Shown here piece by piece: positions 11,214 to 21,756 of a stretch of DNA of 64,000 nt. The stretch is from Chloranthus sessilifolius (taxonomy: Eukaryota; Streptophyta; Magnoliopsida; Chloranthales; Chloranthaceae). The position numbers and the translations under genes are program-made. The notes under the pieces were generated by a model that saw nothing but the letters and a program-made list of their open reading frames with translations, ran no database searches and was not told the origin of the DNA. The DNA lies in the NCBI GenBank assembly GCA_021018995.1, contig CM037596.1, forward strand, positions 99,617,416 through 99,681,415. Direction: 5' to 3'. Position 1 is the stretch's first letter, and every line of letters begins with the position of its first letter.

Positions 11214-12965
11214 CTAATTTCGGATCCCCCGCAGACAATGCGTTTCCGACTGATCATATAGAATTGTGTAATTTGAACTGCTCACATTCCTAAAGTAACA
11301 ATCCGCGCCGCCCCGATAGTTGTACACTTGTTGAGTACTCCCTAGTCCACTTGTCACTAAATTCCCCTTCACCACCATCTCACCTTGAGCATTCTGAGAG
11401 TTCTTGAGATAGCTTGATCTGAAACCGAACTCTGTAGCACGCGAAAACCGTTCTTCGTTGAACCCCAGGGAAACATTCGATATGGAAGAGTAACTTCCAT
11501 TACCCTGATCAATAGTGGCAGAGTACATATAAAGAGGAAAAGTTCGGTAGACTTCGATGGATTCGAAATCAAAAGGAGGGAGTTTAGAAGAATACACGCC
11601 AGAGTTGGCTTTTATGGTTTGATTCACAATCTGCACATTGGCGTTGTCGCTAAATACCATCACATTCTCGTAATTGAACTCTTGCTTTGTATGAGTAATC
11701 ATCTTTCCGTAAGAGGATTTCACCCATCCGACCGAGGTAATGTGCCTACTCGCAATCGTAATGAAGGATCCATTAAGACCCTTAAAATTTGAAACCCGAA
11801 AAGGGTCGAAAGAAGGCGCTATGTGCTTAACAAGCCCCCCTTTGGTTTTCACTCTGTTACTGTCTAACCAAAGATGCAAATTCGCGTCGATTAACCAAAC
11901 ACTTAAAGCATCTGTAACACCGAACGATAACAAATGGCGCTTGCCGTCCAAGAGATTGCCTAAAAACGGCGTGATCTCTATATCATACGATGGGAGATCA
12001 AACGAACCTATACCCGTAATTGGCCTCCAAAGAAGGGGGTTAACTCCTCCGGTATAAATCACGGTGAAAGGCCAAATTGCCCCAACTGCCTCCGAATCGA
12101 GAGAAACAACAACCTCCCTAAACGAGCCGTTGCCGGGGAATCCGGTCAGGTTATTAGCAATTATGTAGTCATTGGGAGGATTACTATACCAGAATTCATC
12201 GCTCGAATGATACGAAACAAACACTTCTAAAACAGCCCGATAAGTGTTTCTCGGAATCACGAACTCTTTCGACTGTGTATCGGTAGAATTTTGGATCAAA
12301 AACCACAACCCATCATTCAAAGGCAGATTTCGTGAAATGGGTAGTATCAAATCTGCTACGGAATCAAACCCGGTGACCGATTTCGACCCCGATTCCTCGG
12401 CAGGGTAAAAGTACAATGTGATATTAACATGGTAAATTCCAGTGTAAGTTCTATCTACAATGTTGGCCAAATAGACTTCAAGTGTTTGTGGGTGTTTGAG
12501 GAGTGAAGAGTACCTAGTGATGTCTTTTTCGACGGTCCAGACGGTGCCGGTGGCTCTCGGCTCTGCGGTACAACTGCGGAGAAGTTCGACGCCGCTCAAC
12601 CAAACGCCGAAAATCCGATCAAATTGCCTTCCTTTGCAGGTTGCTCTCCACTCCAATACTATTTTGGAGAAACTTTGAGATGGGCAGTCAGTGGGTGGTT
12701 GGTATTGGGCAGTAACAGGTGGGCTGCCATATGTGGAGCCGAATTCATGGTGTAAGATTGGTATAGAACATGGTTTTGTTTTGGGGAGTTCGATGGGTTT
12801 GGTGACTTGGAAGTATCTGGTAGGTGGGCTTAATGGTGATAAATCTTGGTGAGAGATGGCTTTTGAAGTTAGAAGGTTTGATTGGTGGAGATTTGCAGAG
12901 CTAAATAGAGGGTTTTGGAGGAGACAGAGAGAAAGGAAAAAGGGGAGAGCTAAGTAATTAGCCAT
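11214..12965 (-). CDS. Peptide-N4-(N-acetyl-beta-glucosaminyl)asparagine amidase A (PNGase A)
   Basis: A single uninterrupted frame of 583 residues. It begins with a hydrophobic signal peptide (about residues 1-24, MANYLALPFFLSLCLLQNPL then FSSA), so the product enters the secretory pathway. The rest matches the plant PNGase A family: an N-terminal beta-sandwich region with EFGSTYGSPP, KIVLEWRATCKGRQFDRIFG and GVWLSGVELLRSCTAEP (about 72-137), and a C-terminal region with DLPSYDIEITPFLGNLLDG (about 328-346), NYRGGADCYFRN and the final NYTILYDQS. About ten N-glycosylation sequons (NITL, NSTD, NLTG, NGSF, NQTI, NVSS and others) fit a secreted glycoprotein. Known family activity: removal of N-glycans from glycopeptides, including core-fucosylated plant glycans. 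Length and lack of introns fit known plant members. The start is supported by the signal peptide and a GCCATGGCT context. A decayed paralogue lies at 26948-28207. Confidence 0.93.
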   Translation of the reverse strand: MANYLALPFFLSLCLLQNPLFSSANLHQSNLLTSKAISHQDLSPLSPPTRYFQVTKPIELPKTKPCSIPILHHEFGSTYGSPPVTAQYQPPTDCPSQSFSKIVLEWRATCKGRQFDRIFGVWLSGVELLRSCTAEPRATGTVWTVEKDITRYSSLLKHPQTLEVYLANIVDRTYTGIYHVNITLYFYPAEESGSKSVTGFDSVADLILPISRNLPLNDGLWFLIQNSTDTQSKEFVIPRNTYRAVLEVFVSYHSSDEFWYSNPPNDYIIANNLTGFPGNGSFREVVVSLDSEAVGAIWPFTVIYTGGVNPLLWRPITGIGSFDLPSYDIEITPFLGNLLDGKRHLLSFGVTDALSVWLIDANLHLWLDSNRVKTKGGLVKHIAPSFDPFRVSNFKGLNGSFITIASRHITSVGWVKSSYGKMITHTKQEFNYENVMVFSDNANVQIVNQTIKANSGVYSSKLPPFDFESIEVYRTFPLYMYSATIDQGNGSYSSISNVSLGFNEERFSRATEFGFRSSYLKNSQNAQGEMVVKGNLVTSGLGSTQQVYNYRGGADCYFRNVSSSNYTILYDQSETHCLRGIRN

Positions 12966-13084
12966 GGCTACTTCTTCTTGCTCTATTTTTTTTTTAAATG
13001 ACTGGAGATCAATTATTATACGGTACGGTAGACGTATTAGACTGTTATTAGGAAGTTTAGATCGATTATAATTATAGGGTACCT
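12966..13084 (-). promoter_or_regulatory. Leader and probable core promoter of the PNGase A gene
   Basis: Upstream of the start codon on the minus strand is AGCAAGAAGAAGTAGCC, then an A-run, and a TATA-like TATAATAATTG (plus-strand 13011-13021) about 50 bases from the ATG. Before that a foldback repeat begins at 13085, so any longer promoter passes through repeat DNA. Confidence 0.35.
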
Positions 13085-13363
13085 TTATTTTAAATACCTA
13101 ATTCTTCCTTCTCAACCCGTGTCTCACGTGCTTAAATAGTTGATATCTTTGAATCAGAAGATGGAGATCTTTTTCATCACAATCTGCGGCACAATAGATC
13201 TTGAGATCATAATCCGACAATGACATACATCTTGAAAAGTGATCTTTGATGTATTCCAATGATCATGTTCATTTTTCGAGATGTTCTAGGTGGAATCAAA
13301 ATATGACCATCTGATGATAGACCCAATGATCTCAATATCTATTGTGTCGATTAAAGCCTGTGA
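13085..13363. mobile_element. Foldback repeat, GATCTTGAGATCA family copy
   Basis: Left arm CACAATAGATCTTGAGATCA; right arm ATGATCTCAATATCTATTGT. The centre is CAATGATCATGTTCATTTTT. It lies about 120 bases upstream of the PNGase A start codon. Confidence 0.7.
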
Positions 13364-13483
13364 CAAGGATCAAAATTTCGGGTTTTGGAACGAAATTTTG
13401 GCCGAAAATTTTAACCCCATATAAAATCTGACCGATAATTTCAACCGAAATTTTGGTCATTTCGGCCAAAATTTTGATCCTTG
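13364..13483. mobile_element. 120-bp foldback MITE, termini CAAGGATCAAAATTT
   Basis: It starts CAAGGATCAAAATTTCGG and ends CCAAAATTTTGATCCTTG, an inverted repeat of about 18 bases. The interior repeats ATTTTGGCCGAAAATT-type words. A second clean copy is at 17902-18067, inside another repeat. Confidence 0.8.
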
Positions 13484-15559
13484 GCCTTTGAAACCTGGGT
13501 TGAGAAGGAAAAATTTTGGATTGTAAATGAAGGTACTCAAAATTAAGAGAAAATTTAGATAATTTAGTTTGATTAAGATTTAGATTAGCATGTCTAATAA
13601 GATAACCATCACATATAACTTTAAAGATCATATGTGGTTTAGAAGTTATATAAGGCCTTCTCTTGTTGGGTTGTTGAAAACAACGTCAAAGTTTGGACTT
13701 ACCTAAACGTAAAAGGTTGAAAGGATTCATAGGGCGTCACGCATCTTAAGGTTGTCATACTCAACGAGTTATGAGGCACTTCTATCCGCTGAATTCCGTC
13801 AAAGGTTGGTTATCACGGTTTCGAAAGGGTTATGGGATACGTGAAATCCAACTTAATGGCGCGATTCGGTGGAAGCAAACGTAATCTTCCTAGATAACTG
13901 GTATGAGCGTAGATGGGTCGGGTTGGACCGGGTCGCGTCCAATCTAAGTTGACCTATTTATTGAAACCCTCAATACTAACGCAACTCAACACCAACACAG
14001 CTCGACCCCCTTTTTTTGGCTTCAAATACGCCTTAGCTTAAGTGCCCTTGCAACCAGATTTTCCTTTAGCTAGGTTATTTTCTTTCTTTTCATCGACTTA
14101 ACACCAAACTCTAGCTTACCGGAGGAGGAGAATGAACCCAGCTATATCTGAATCTTTGAGAAGTGCACAACCATGCAGCAGATCTGAATCGACAGGTTCT
14201 AAAGAATACTTTTCCATTCAACTTGTTAGTTTTCTTCCACGATTTGAATAAGAGCAGAAGGAGATAGGAAACCCTAAACTCCGTTTGGGCGCTTTGGAAA
14301 AGACGAGCGGTAAACCACTCTTCTTTTTGAGCGCATATCCCCCTTTAGGCCATTCGAAGAAGACGGCCCCCTAAACCCATCGATGAAGGATAGGATAGGG
14401 CAGTGGTGTAATTTTTTTTGTTTTTCATGGGTATAAAGGTAAGAGAAATTCACTTATAAGGGACAATTTCGTAAATTCCATTTTAAGTTAATTTGATGGA
14501 ATATCGCCAATATGAGCCCGTATTGGCCCGTATGGGGCGCTTTTTTAATAAAAATTAATCTCTACTTTTATTCTTTTTTTTTTTTTTTTTTTTGTTGCGA
14601 GATGAATCTTTACTACTATATTAAAGCACAAATAAGTCTTCTTTCTTTCAATTTTAATGTTTCCATACTTTATGAACAAAATACCCTTAAGCTATTTTAT
14701 CTACCCTCATGGTCTTCATAATGTATCCCTATGTTCCTATAACTTTCTATAACCAAGGCTCCCTCCATTTTAGGACTATAAAGTATCACCTCTTTAGGGT
14801 AGCATTATTTGCACCCATTAAATCTATGAAGAAGACATACATTTTCACCATAAAAAATAATTGATCGCTTAAAATTAGACGATAAATGCAATATCCCTAA
14901 AATTTGTGAACCATGTTAGTCACGTGTGTGTGTCTGCACAGTGCACGATGTCCTTCCGGATTTGGGATCGATCACTTAGATTGTCAAGGCGTTTGAACAT
15001 GTGTAGATGAAGCTAACATTTAACTGCAAGGTATGGGGTTTACAAGTGAACCAAATATGGTGCCAAACACACATTGGTGTTTATGTGCTTCACAAGGGAG
15101 CAACACACTCAAATATAAATAGGTGAAATGGCTTCTTCCGTAAGTCATTCCCTTGCAACTGTTAGAAGGAGAGAAAGAGAAGAAGAAACCTCGTGTGATC
15201 GTGTGGATTGTTGTTGCCGAATGCAAGAGTGTTTGATCGATTTTCCGCACAAGGCCGCGCACGCGATCGTGTAATGAGATGCATTGATTTGAGGAACGTA
15301 AGAAATCTTGTTACGAAACTCCTTTTGTAGAGAATCCATTATGAGTCTTCGTAGATCATGAGGAGTTGGGATTTTGTGAGTGTGCTAGAAGGGAGATTGA
15401 TCTTCAAGCGCATCTTGATTCGATCGCAAAAGGATGGGTCTTCAAACCCTTATGATGCGAGGGAAAAGAGAACCAAGAGATTGAGGTTTAGGTCGTCAAT
15501 GTGCAAAATTTTCACAAGATTATAAGATGAGATTTAGTGTTTAAATCATGTTTATTTAT
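13484..15559. other. Non-coding stretch with repeat fragments
   Basis: No gene recognised. A degraded hAT-like tract (ATGGGTCGGGTTGGACCGGG) lies near 13912-13935. A half-end of the foldback family (CATTTTCACCATAAAAAATA, ATTGATCG) is near 14838-14870. A T-run lies at 14573-14594. The part after about 15000 may already belong to the LTR relic that follows. Confidence 0.45.
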
Positions 15560-15640
15560 GATTTATGATAATAAATGTGGGTTTGAAGGGGAAAAATGAG
15601 CCAAGGAAGAAGAAGCTCGTGTTTCTGAGAATCTGTTAAA

Positions 15641-15969
15641 ATCGATCAGTCGAAATAAGTATCTGATCGATCGATTTTGACAGGATAGAAAATGTGAAAG
15701 GTTTTCGAAGAAACTTATCGATCGAAATGGAATTCGATCGATTGATTTTGGAGACCGGTCAACCGATTTGTGTACTAATCGATCGAATTGTGAAACAGAG
15801 AAGGAATGAGTGTCCTGAGAAAACAGATCGATTAATTTAGAAATCGATCGATCGGATTGTGACAACAGAGATATGTGGATTTTCTGGATAAACCAATAAA
15901 TCGAAATGGATTTCGATCGATCGATTTTGAAAACCGATCGATCGGTTTGGGATTCGACCGATCGATTTT
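15641..15969. repeat. Cluster of ATCGATCGAT palindromic words
   Basis: More than ten variants occur in 330 bases: ATCGATCAGTCGA, TGATCGATCGATTTTG, TATCGATCGAAATGG, TTCGATCGATTGATTTTG, GATTTCGATCGATCGATTTT, AAACCGATCGATCGGTTTGG. They alternate with 20-40-base spacers. Short reading frames crossing the cluster on the minus strand are by-products of the repeats. Confidence 0.85.
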
Positions 15970-16439
15970 GTCAGATTCTGAAATTTTTCTGTTTTTAGTA
16001 AGGGGACTCGGGGAGACTTTAGAACTTCCCGTTTTTCGTCACATTTGGCATATAGGATAAATTTTGTTGTGTTATAAGTCGGGATCAATGATATAGGACA
16101 TGACGGTTGCCTTGAGAAAGAAAATCTTCGTTTTAGCTTCAAGTTGAGGTAGGGGAAACTCAATGCCTGTTTGTACTTGAATCTTGATTTGTATAGACGC
16201 ACATGATAGTTGCTGGATAAGCTAAGATTTGTTTTATTTAAGTGAAAATTGAGTTGTTATTTTGATTATGAGGAAACTTCAATGTCAATTTCACTTTTGA
16301 ATATTGTCCATAGATGCCTTTGATATTGTTTTGATTTTGACCCGTACGATGATAATTAAATTTCGAAATGAATTTTGAACTCGTATTGATTGCTTTGACT
16401 GCATTAGAAAGATGTGAATTTTTTATGCTTTGAAATGTC

Positions 16440-16640
16440 GATTAACCCGACACGTGGACTTTGACGTGACACTTGCATTGTTATCCCTTGGATTCTTTTG
16501 ACTGCATCCCTTGGAGCTGGTACGCCCGGCATAATTCGTACATGCATTACATACGCTACATATGCATCCCTTGGAAAAGCATTCATCCCTTGGAAATCAT
16601 GTATCCCTTAGACAATCATTGATAATTTGGATACTCTTTG
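16440..16640. repeat. CATCCCTTGGA minisatellite in LTR
   Basis: Six imperfect copies of the word ATCCCTTGGA (e.g. TTATCCCTTGGATTC, GCATCCCTTGGAGC, GCATCCCTTGGAAAAG, TCATCCCTTGGAAATC, GTATCCCTTAGAC). Counterpart of the minisatellites at 1919-2082 and 34040-34410. Confidence 0.75.
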
Positions 16641-16971
16641 ATACATTGGACACCCTTGTATTGTTTCGGTTGCAAATTCGACATTGTTTACAAAATTGCT
16701 TGAAACTTGGACACCCTTGAAAACTTCTTACTGTTTTAAAATGTTCCTTTATATATACTGTTTTGATGAAACTCCGTTTTAGAAAGTGAATGCTTTGAAA
16801 GTTCGTTTGAAATAAAAGAAAATGATAAATGCTTTGAAACTCAGTTTCGAAAGATAGTTTTAATTCCTGTCATTAAATCTATGCTTTCTTATGATAAAAA
16901 TATAAATTGATATTGAATGTCCTCTACTGAGCTTAGTTGTTAGCTCACCCCGACTATACGTCACAAGCACA

Positions 16972-17058
16972 GGTGAAGACTTAGATCAAGATCTTGGTCT
17001 TGAGGAGGACCTAGCCTACCTACCGGAAGAGGAAGACCTTCCGCCTGGGTATTTCTAA
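16972..17058 (+). other. Acidic 28-residue reading frame inside LTR
   Basis: The frame starts right after CAAGCACA (GGTGAAGAC) and ends at TAA (17056-17058). The peptide starts GEDLDQDLGLEED and ends EEEDLPPGYF. The frame at 33637-33726, in the chromovirus LTR, ends EELEPPPEKFF, so the two are similar at the protein level. CAG/GT before it could be a splice acceptor. I know of no assigned function. Confidence 0.5.
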
Positions 17059-17449
17059 TCGCAATTCGGTAAATCTTAGACTTGATATGTTGGGGACTTT
17101 TATAATAGGTTTGGATTAGTACCTTGAACAAGCTTCTTTGGAAGTAGATATTTGGACTTAGTATATTCTCATAGTCTATTTGTATATGTACTACTACTGT
17201 TTAGGTAATGGTCGGCCATCACCGGTGGTTTAGTTTGTTTCTTTTGGATTACGTGTTCTCTATATAGAAATGGAGATTTGTTTTAGTTCTGCCATATGTA
17301 TTATATGCTTTAATTTTCGCACTTAATTGTGGATGTGTCAAGTATTTCTGTATTCGGATCGTGAAGTGCGACCCGACAGCCTAATTTTTCCTAAGTATCC
17401 GTGTTTGTTTTTTAAAAAAATGTGTCAGAAAAATCTGGCTGTCACAATG

Positions 17450-17730
17450 AAAATCATTTTTCTTCCCAACCTTCCACATAGTAGATCTTGATATCATGGT
17501 GCCCCTGTCAAACGATCAGATCGTGGTTCAACATGGCATACTTCCCCAAAACTGATTGTGATTGTGGGTGTACCTATCAGACCGTCACTTTGGGATATGT
17601 GCAACGTAGAATCAACATGTGACTGTCTGATAGGTATGCCATGAAATCAAGATCTATTACGTGAAAAATTGGGACTAAAAACGATCTCCATCATTTGATT
17701 CAAGGAAATCAATGATTTTTCCTATGACAG
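17450..17730. mobile_element. Foldback repeat, GATCTTGAGATCA family copy
   Basis: Left arm TAGTAGATCTTGATATCATG then TCAAACGATCAGATCGTG; right arm GACTGTCTGATAGGTATGCC then ATGAAATCAAGATCTATTA. Flanks CTTCCCAACCTTCC and GATCTCCATCATTTGATTCA are family-typical. It abuts the LTR end at 17446. Confidence 0.7.
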
Positions 17731-17769
17731 AACTTGTGCTCTTCATAGAAAAATGGCTATAAATAATGC

Positions 17770-18330
17770 CACCGTTATCTTATAGGGTTACACTATTTGT
17801 TGTCATTTTTCTTGTGAAAAACACATGCATTTCCACCATAAAAAATTGTTGATTGTCTTGAATCAGACGATGGAGAACTTTTTCGTCCCAATCCTCGATA
17901 CCAAGGATCAAAATTTCGGCCAAAATGACCGAAATTTCGGTCCAAATTATCGGTTTCGGTCCTCACCGAAACGATAATTTGGACTGAAATTTTGGTCACA
18001 TTTTGTATGGGAGTCAAATTATTGGCCGAAATTTCAGTCCAAATTTTGCCCGATATTTTGATCCTTGTTCAATACAATAGATCTTGAGATCATGGCTCAC
18101 CTATCAGACAGTCAAATCTTGATTCCATGTAGCACACATCTCCAAATGTGACACTTGAGAACCCTTTCTCATGGTACACCCATGATCACAGTCACTTTTC
18201 GAGATTTGTGCCTCATGGAATCAATATCTAACTGTCTAATTGGTGCCTTATACTTTCAGGATCTATTGTGCAGAAGATTGACGAAAAATGACCTCCATTG
18301 GCTTACCTATATTCGTTTGACTTGTGGAAC
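17770..18330. mobile_element. Foldback repeat copy carrying a nested MITE
   Basis: A copy of the same family, with ACAATAGATCTTGAGATCAT and CACCTATCAGACAGTCA on the left, AACTGTCTAATTGGTGCC and GGATCTATTGTGCAG on the right. Its left arm is split by the element at 17902-18067: without it the parent would read CCCAATCCTCGATAC...AATAGATCTTGAG as in sister copies. Confidence 0.7.
17902..18067. mobile_element. 166-bp foldback MITE, termini CAAGGATCAAAATTT
   Basis: It starts CAAGGATCAAAATTTCGG and ends ATATTTTGATCCTTG. The interior holds several TTTCGG/CCGAAA words, including CCGAAATTTCGG. It is inserted into the foldback repeat at 17770. ATAC occurs on both sides at a small offset and may be the target duplication. 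Confidence 0.75.
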
Positions 18331-18455
18331 CATTCTTAGTAAAACTTCTCATAATATCTCCCACATTAATTGGCTTAAATGGTGTGCATTGTGAAACTTC
18401 ATCTAAGACGTTTGATTTGAAGGTCATGATATATGCAAAGCTTCACCAGCAGAGA

Positions 18456-19444
18456 TAGGACTATCAACGGGTCGAGTTTCAGCCCGGGCTCGGCCCAAAT
18501 AGTCAGGGTTCAGGCCCAAATTTTTGAGAAATTTCGTAAATAGGTCAAGTCAGGTTAAGCCTGAATATAAACGGGTTCGGGTTTGGGCTTCAATGTGTGA
18601 AATAAACGGGCCGTAATTTATATTAAAATTAATGGGCCAGTAAGCCCAGCCTAAACCCAGCAACGCTTTATAACCACGAGTTAGGGTTTATTTCTCTCAA
18701 ATCTCAAATCTCAAATCTCAATCGCTCCATTCTCCATCTCGATGGCGCTCTTCTTCAAGCTCTGGTTCTCCTCTCCCGCCGACAGCCCGCAACCCCTTCC
18801 CTTCTCTGCAAGGGCTCACCGGAGCCCTTCCCTTGCTCCCACGCAGCCCCCCCTCTCTCTCTCTCCCTCCCCCAGTCCCAACCTCTCTCTCTCTCTTTAC
18901 CCATCTCTCTCTCTCTCCCTCTCTCCCAAATTCCCATTCCTATCCCCAAGACTCTCAACGACCCAACCTCTCTCTCCCAGTCCCAACCTCTCTCTCTCTC
19001 TACCTATCTTCTCTCTCTCTCTCCCTCTCTCCCAAGTTCCCATTTCCAATCTCAAGACTGCCAATGGCCCAACCTCTCTCTCCCTCTCTCCCAGTCCCAG
19101 CCCTTCCCCTGCTCTCGCTGCCACCACAGCCCTCTCTCTCTCTCTCTCTCCCAGTCCCAACCTCTCTCTCGGCTTAAGTTTTGGCCCGAGTAGTATCGGG
19201 TCAAGTTTATTACTGGCCCGAATAGAAAAATATAAGATAAAAACTACAAAAGGCCCATTCGGCCCAAGTTTCGGCCCAAATAATACCGGGTCGGGTTTAT
19301 GCGGGTCTGCTCGAGCTCACATATTTTATAATCGGTCGGGTCGGGCCCGAATAGGATATCGGGTCGGGCTCGGGCCTCACTTTTACTCTTAAACTTAAAC
19401 GGTCCTATAAAAACCCAGCTCGAATCGGCCCGTTAACAGCCCTA
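18456..19444. mobile_element. Non-autonomous hAT-like element with 8-bp target duplication
   Basis: It starts TAGGACTATCAACGGGTCGA and ends CCCGTTAACAGCCCTA, an inverted pair of about 16 bases with three differences. It is flanked on both sides by AGCAGAGA (18448-18455 and 19445-19452), an exact 8-base target duplication as made by hAT transposases. The ends are rich in GGGCC/GGCCC words. The centre holds a TATA-like TTTATAACC, a telo-box GTTAGGGTTTATTTCTCTC and an ATG at 18742, followed by long CTCTCTCCC tracts. No transposase is encoded. Confidence 0.85.
18663..18800 (+). other. Promoter-like segment carried inside the hAT-like element
   Basis: CGCTTTATAACCACGAGTTA then GGGTTTATTTCTC, three ATCTCAA repeats and ATGGCGCTCTTC (18742) resemble the 5' end of a plant housekeeping gene (TATA, telo-box, leader, start). 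The frame from this ATG soon runs into a CTCTCTCCC low-complexity tract, so I do not call a protein. It could be captured host sequence. Confidence 0.35.
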
Positions 19445-19727
19445 AGCAGAGATTATTTCATCAAACAATCAAACAAATTTTTAAAACCCTCATCAAACCT
19501 TAATAAATAAGACAGTTATAGGATTCAAATGACATGATGCCTATCTATTTAGGAAGAATGGGGTGTGTACGATGATCTTACATCATTAAAGTTCAATTAT
19601 GATTGTACATCATTATTATACATTGTACCTTCATTTGTGAACAATCTAATAGTCAAATCAATGAAGGAATTATGCCTATAGACGTATGTGAATCATCCAT
19701 TCCAGGTACCAAATGATTCAGAACCAT

Positions 19728-19995
19728 GGTATAAAAACTAGGCCGATACCGAGACGTATTGGTGATACATATCAATTTCATCAAGAATCAATACCAATAC
19801 AGGTCTGTATCGGCCGATACTGTCTCGGTATCGATTGATAATGACTTACACAAGTACTTTTTTCTATTTTTACAATATTTTTTTCAAAATGAAACATATT
19901 CACCGATACAATATCAACGATACCGGATCCGTATCGGCCGATATGTATTGGTTCGACATGGGCCAATACTTGATACCGATATCGAGTTTGATACC
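19728..19995. mobile_element. Foldback MITE built of CGATAC/GTATCG words
   Basis: Ends GGTATAAAAACTAGGCCGAT and, reversed, GGTATCAAACTCGATATCGG. Inside are GTATCGGCCGATACTG, CTCGGTATCGA and CGTATCGGCCGATATG. Diverged pieces of the same word type lie at 20550-20630 and 14480-14535. Confidence 0.7.
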
Positions 19996-21356
19996 TTGAC
20001 CCCATTAATAAATTTTAATACAAGCCATTAAAACTAAGATCGATTCATATTAGAGTGCACATATCAAGGAATTCAAACCATTAGATCCGAGTACTTAAAC
20101 ACACATCATTGTTACATTAAATGCAAGGTTGATAATAATTTACTTGAATTGGATAATATATTCGCCATATACTTAGGGTGATTTTAGTGTGAATGATACG
20201 TGACCATTTAGATAATGTGAGTTAATACAAGTAGTACAAATGTAGTGAAAGAATTATTCTTTATTCATCTTCTATCGTTTATAATATTATATTATTTTAT
20301 TCAACCATCTTTAACAAATTTTATTTAATTTTACCTTTCTTTGGATGAGCATAAGTAGATAAGGCTTCAGACAAAAAAATTTGCTGTCATTAGGCTGATC
20401 AGTTATGGAGTCGACCGACATGTTGACAATACCGCATAAATATTTAATTTATTAAATCATGATTTTAAATATCAGTCATATCTGATACATATTAGCTGAT
20501 ATGGTTAGGGATCTTTCGATACAAATGTGTCACCGATAGTATATAGGGTCAAACATCGTGTTAAGGTGGGCAAACATCGATCCATATCGGGTCATATTGG
20601 CCCATATGTATCCGATCTAAATCCGATTTAATATAAAAAATGTTCTTTGGAAAAATTTTCATTATTTTAAAATCATATATGAATTTTAATTTTTCAAATA
20701 AAAAAGTACTTGAATACTATTTATTAAAGCATGAAAATCACCATCAAGAGTACGCCCACGAATCTTTGAGAGCACCCATGGTAAATCCTGTTGACTACTT
20801 TGAATCGGATGATGAGGAATATTTTTCATTCCAATCGTTCACACTTAATCGAGATCATAGGCGTAGCATCAAGCGGTCAGACATTGATTTGACTTACTAA
20901 ATATACCCTTTTTCAATAGACTTTCCCTTACTTGAATGTCTCCTAAAATATCTCTACATAAAAATAAAATTTTATTTAGAAATAAATTTTTAGTTATTCT
21001 TATCTTTTATTAAAGAAAACTTATGTATCAATTATCTCCAAAGAATAAATTAAACGAATCTCATTCCAAATAGGAGTCTAGGATCCAACACCCACAAACA
21101 TAGTAACAGTATAGGTACGAAAATAAAATGGCTCCGAAAATATATGAAAAAATATTGGTAAAATTTGGTAATTTCAAGAAAAAAATAGGAAAATTGTAAA
21201 ATATTTTAAAATATTAATCATTATAAATTGGAAAATACTAGTTTACAACGTATTTTTTGAAAAAGTTGGGTTAAAACGTAGTTTTTCGAAAAAAGAAAAA
21301 GGGAATTTTTTTTCAATTTTCAGAATTTTTTGTAATTATTTTTTATATTAATTATA
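19996..21356. other. AT-rich non-coding stretch
   Basis: No convincing gene. An 86-codon frame at 20640-20900 (containing HENHHQEYAHESLRAPMV and DYFESDDEEYFSF) is not recognised and has no neighbouring family signature; it might be a gene or transposon scrap. Diverged GATACATATC-type words occur at 20480-20620. Confidence 0.45.
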
Positions 21357-21600
21357 GTGTTACCCGATCCTTTGGCATCTTCTATGAGATTGCGAGTGAC
21401 TTTATATGCACTTCTAACGGATTCCTTTCTTATCATGGATCCATGCAAGTTTGTCTTCAATCCTCTGAGAGGAAATACAAATCTGCAAAATTACATCAAC
21501 ATCAATATCATGAAACATATTCCAAGCCACTTCTGCATTTCATCTTTTAAGATCATTCTCTAACAACTCGGACATATGAATCACTGAATCGGGTTTGATG
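21357..21600 (-). pseudogene. LINE (L1-type) ORF2 C-terminal relic
   Basis: Read on the minus strand with one frameshift, the conceptual translation has the region that follows reverse transcriptase in plant LINEs: VSELLENDLKR, then NAEVAWNMFHDIDVDVILQI, EDKLAWIHDKKG and, after the shift, SVRSAYKVTRNLIEDAKGSG. The phrases EDKL.W and SVRSAY are typical of the segment leading into the zf-RVT domain. A W codon in the first phrase has become TGA. No RT core, endonuclease or poly-A tail is present, so this is a small dead fragment. Confidence 0.7.
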
Positions 21601-21754
21601 GGAGTAATAACTTTTTAAGAAGAGTGATGATTAGGTAGATTGGCCTCGTTGTGAGTGGTATCAGAGTGATGATTAGGTAGGTTGGCCTCGTTGCACGCGG
21701 CAGCGAGGCTCCGCACGGGTGTGATAGCCAGTATCGGGTTGTGCCCCCGTGACA
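21601..21754 (+). repeat. Truncated 5' LTR of the LARD, with 37-bp tandem duplication
   Basis: The LTR 3' end CCCCGTGACA is at 21745-21754. Two adjacent copies of a unit with AGTGATGATTAGGTAG and TTGGCCTCGTTG start near 21624 and 21664, so a short tandem duplication or template switch occurred here. Confidence 0.65.
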
Positions 21755-21756
21755 GT

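Larger units (their letters stand above)
15560..17446 (+). mobile_element. Gypsy-type LTR relic, ends GGCTGTCACA
   Basis: The 3' end AAATCTGGCTGTCACA (17446) matches the end of the chromovirus LTR (GGCTGTCACA, minus strand at 33278). The box TAGCTCACCCC.GACTATACGTC (16941-16962) is shared with that LTR's TAGCTCACCCCTTAGACTAT. Palindromic words (15641-15969), a CATCCCTTGGA minisatellite and an acidic short frame occur in the same order. No PBS or gag follows at 17447, so this may be a solo LTR or fragment. The 5' border was not found. Confidence 0.6.

Noticed and set aside
11740-12057. 105-codon plus-strand frame opposite the PNGase A gene
   Set aside because: Shadow of the minus-strand gene; its counterpart at 27438-27755 opposite the pseudogene is the same effect, so conservation reflects the real gene.
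15563-16202. Minus-strand frames of about 100 and 121 codons with repeated DRSI/RSID words
   Set aside because: They are translations of the ATCGATCGAT palindromes, which happen to contain no stop in that frame.
18742-19392. 216-codon open frame rich in S, P and L
   Set aside because: It crosses CTCTCTCCC low-complexity tracts that leave frames open on both strands; it lies within a hAT-like element and has no domain. I keep only the promoter-like 5' segment.
20640-20900. 86-codon frame as a small gene
   Set aside because: No recognisable domain, no promoter or splice context, AT-rich surroundings; described only within the non-coding stretch.
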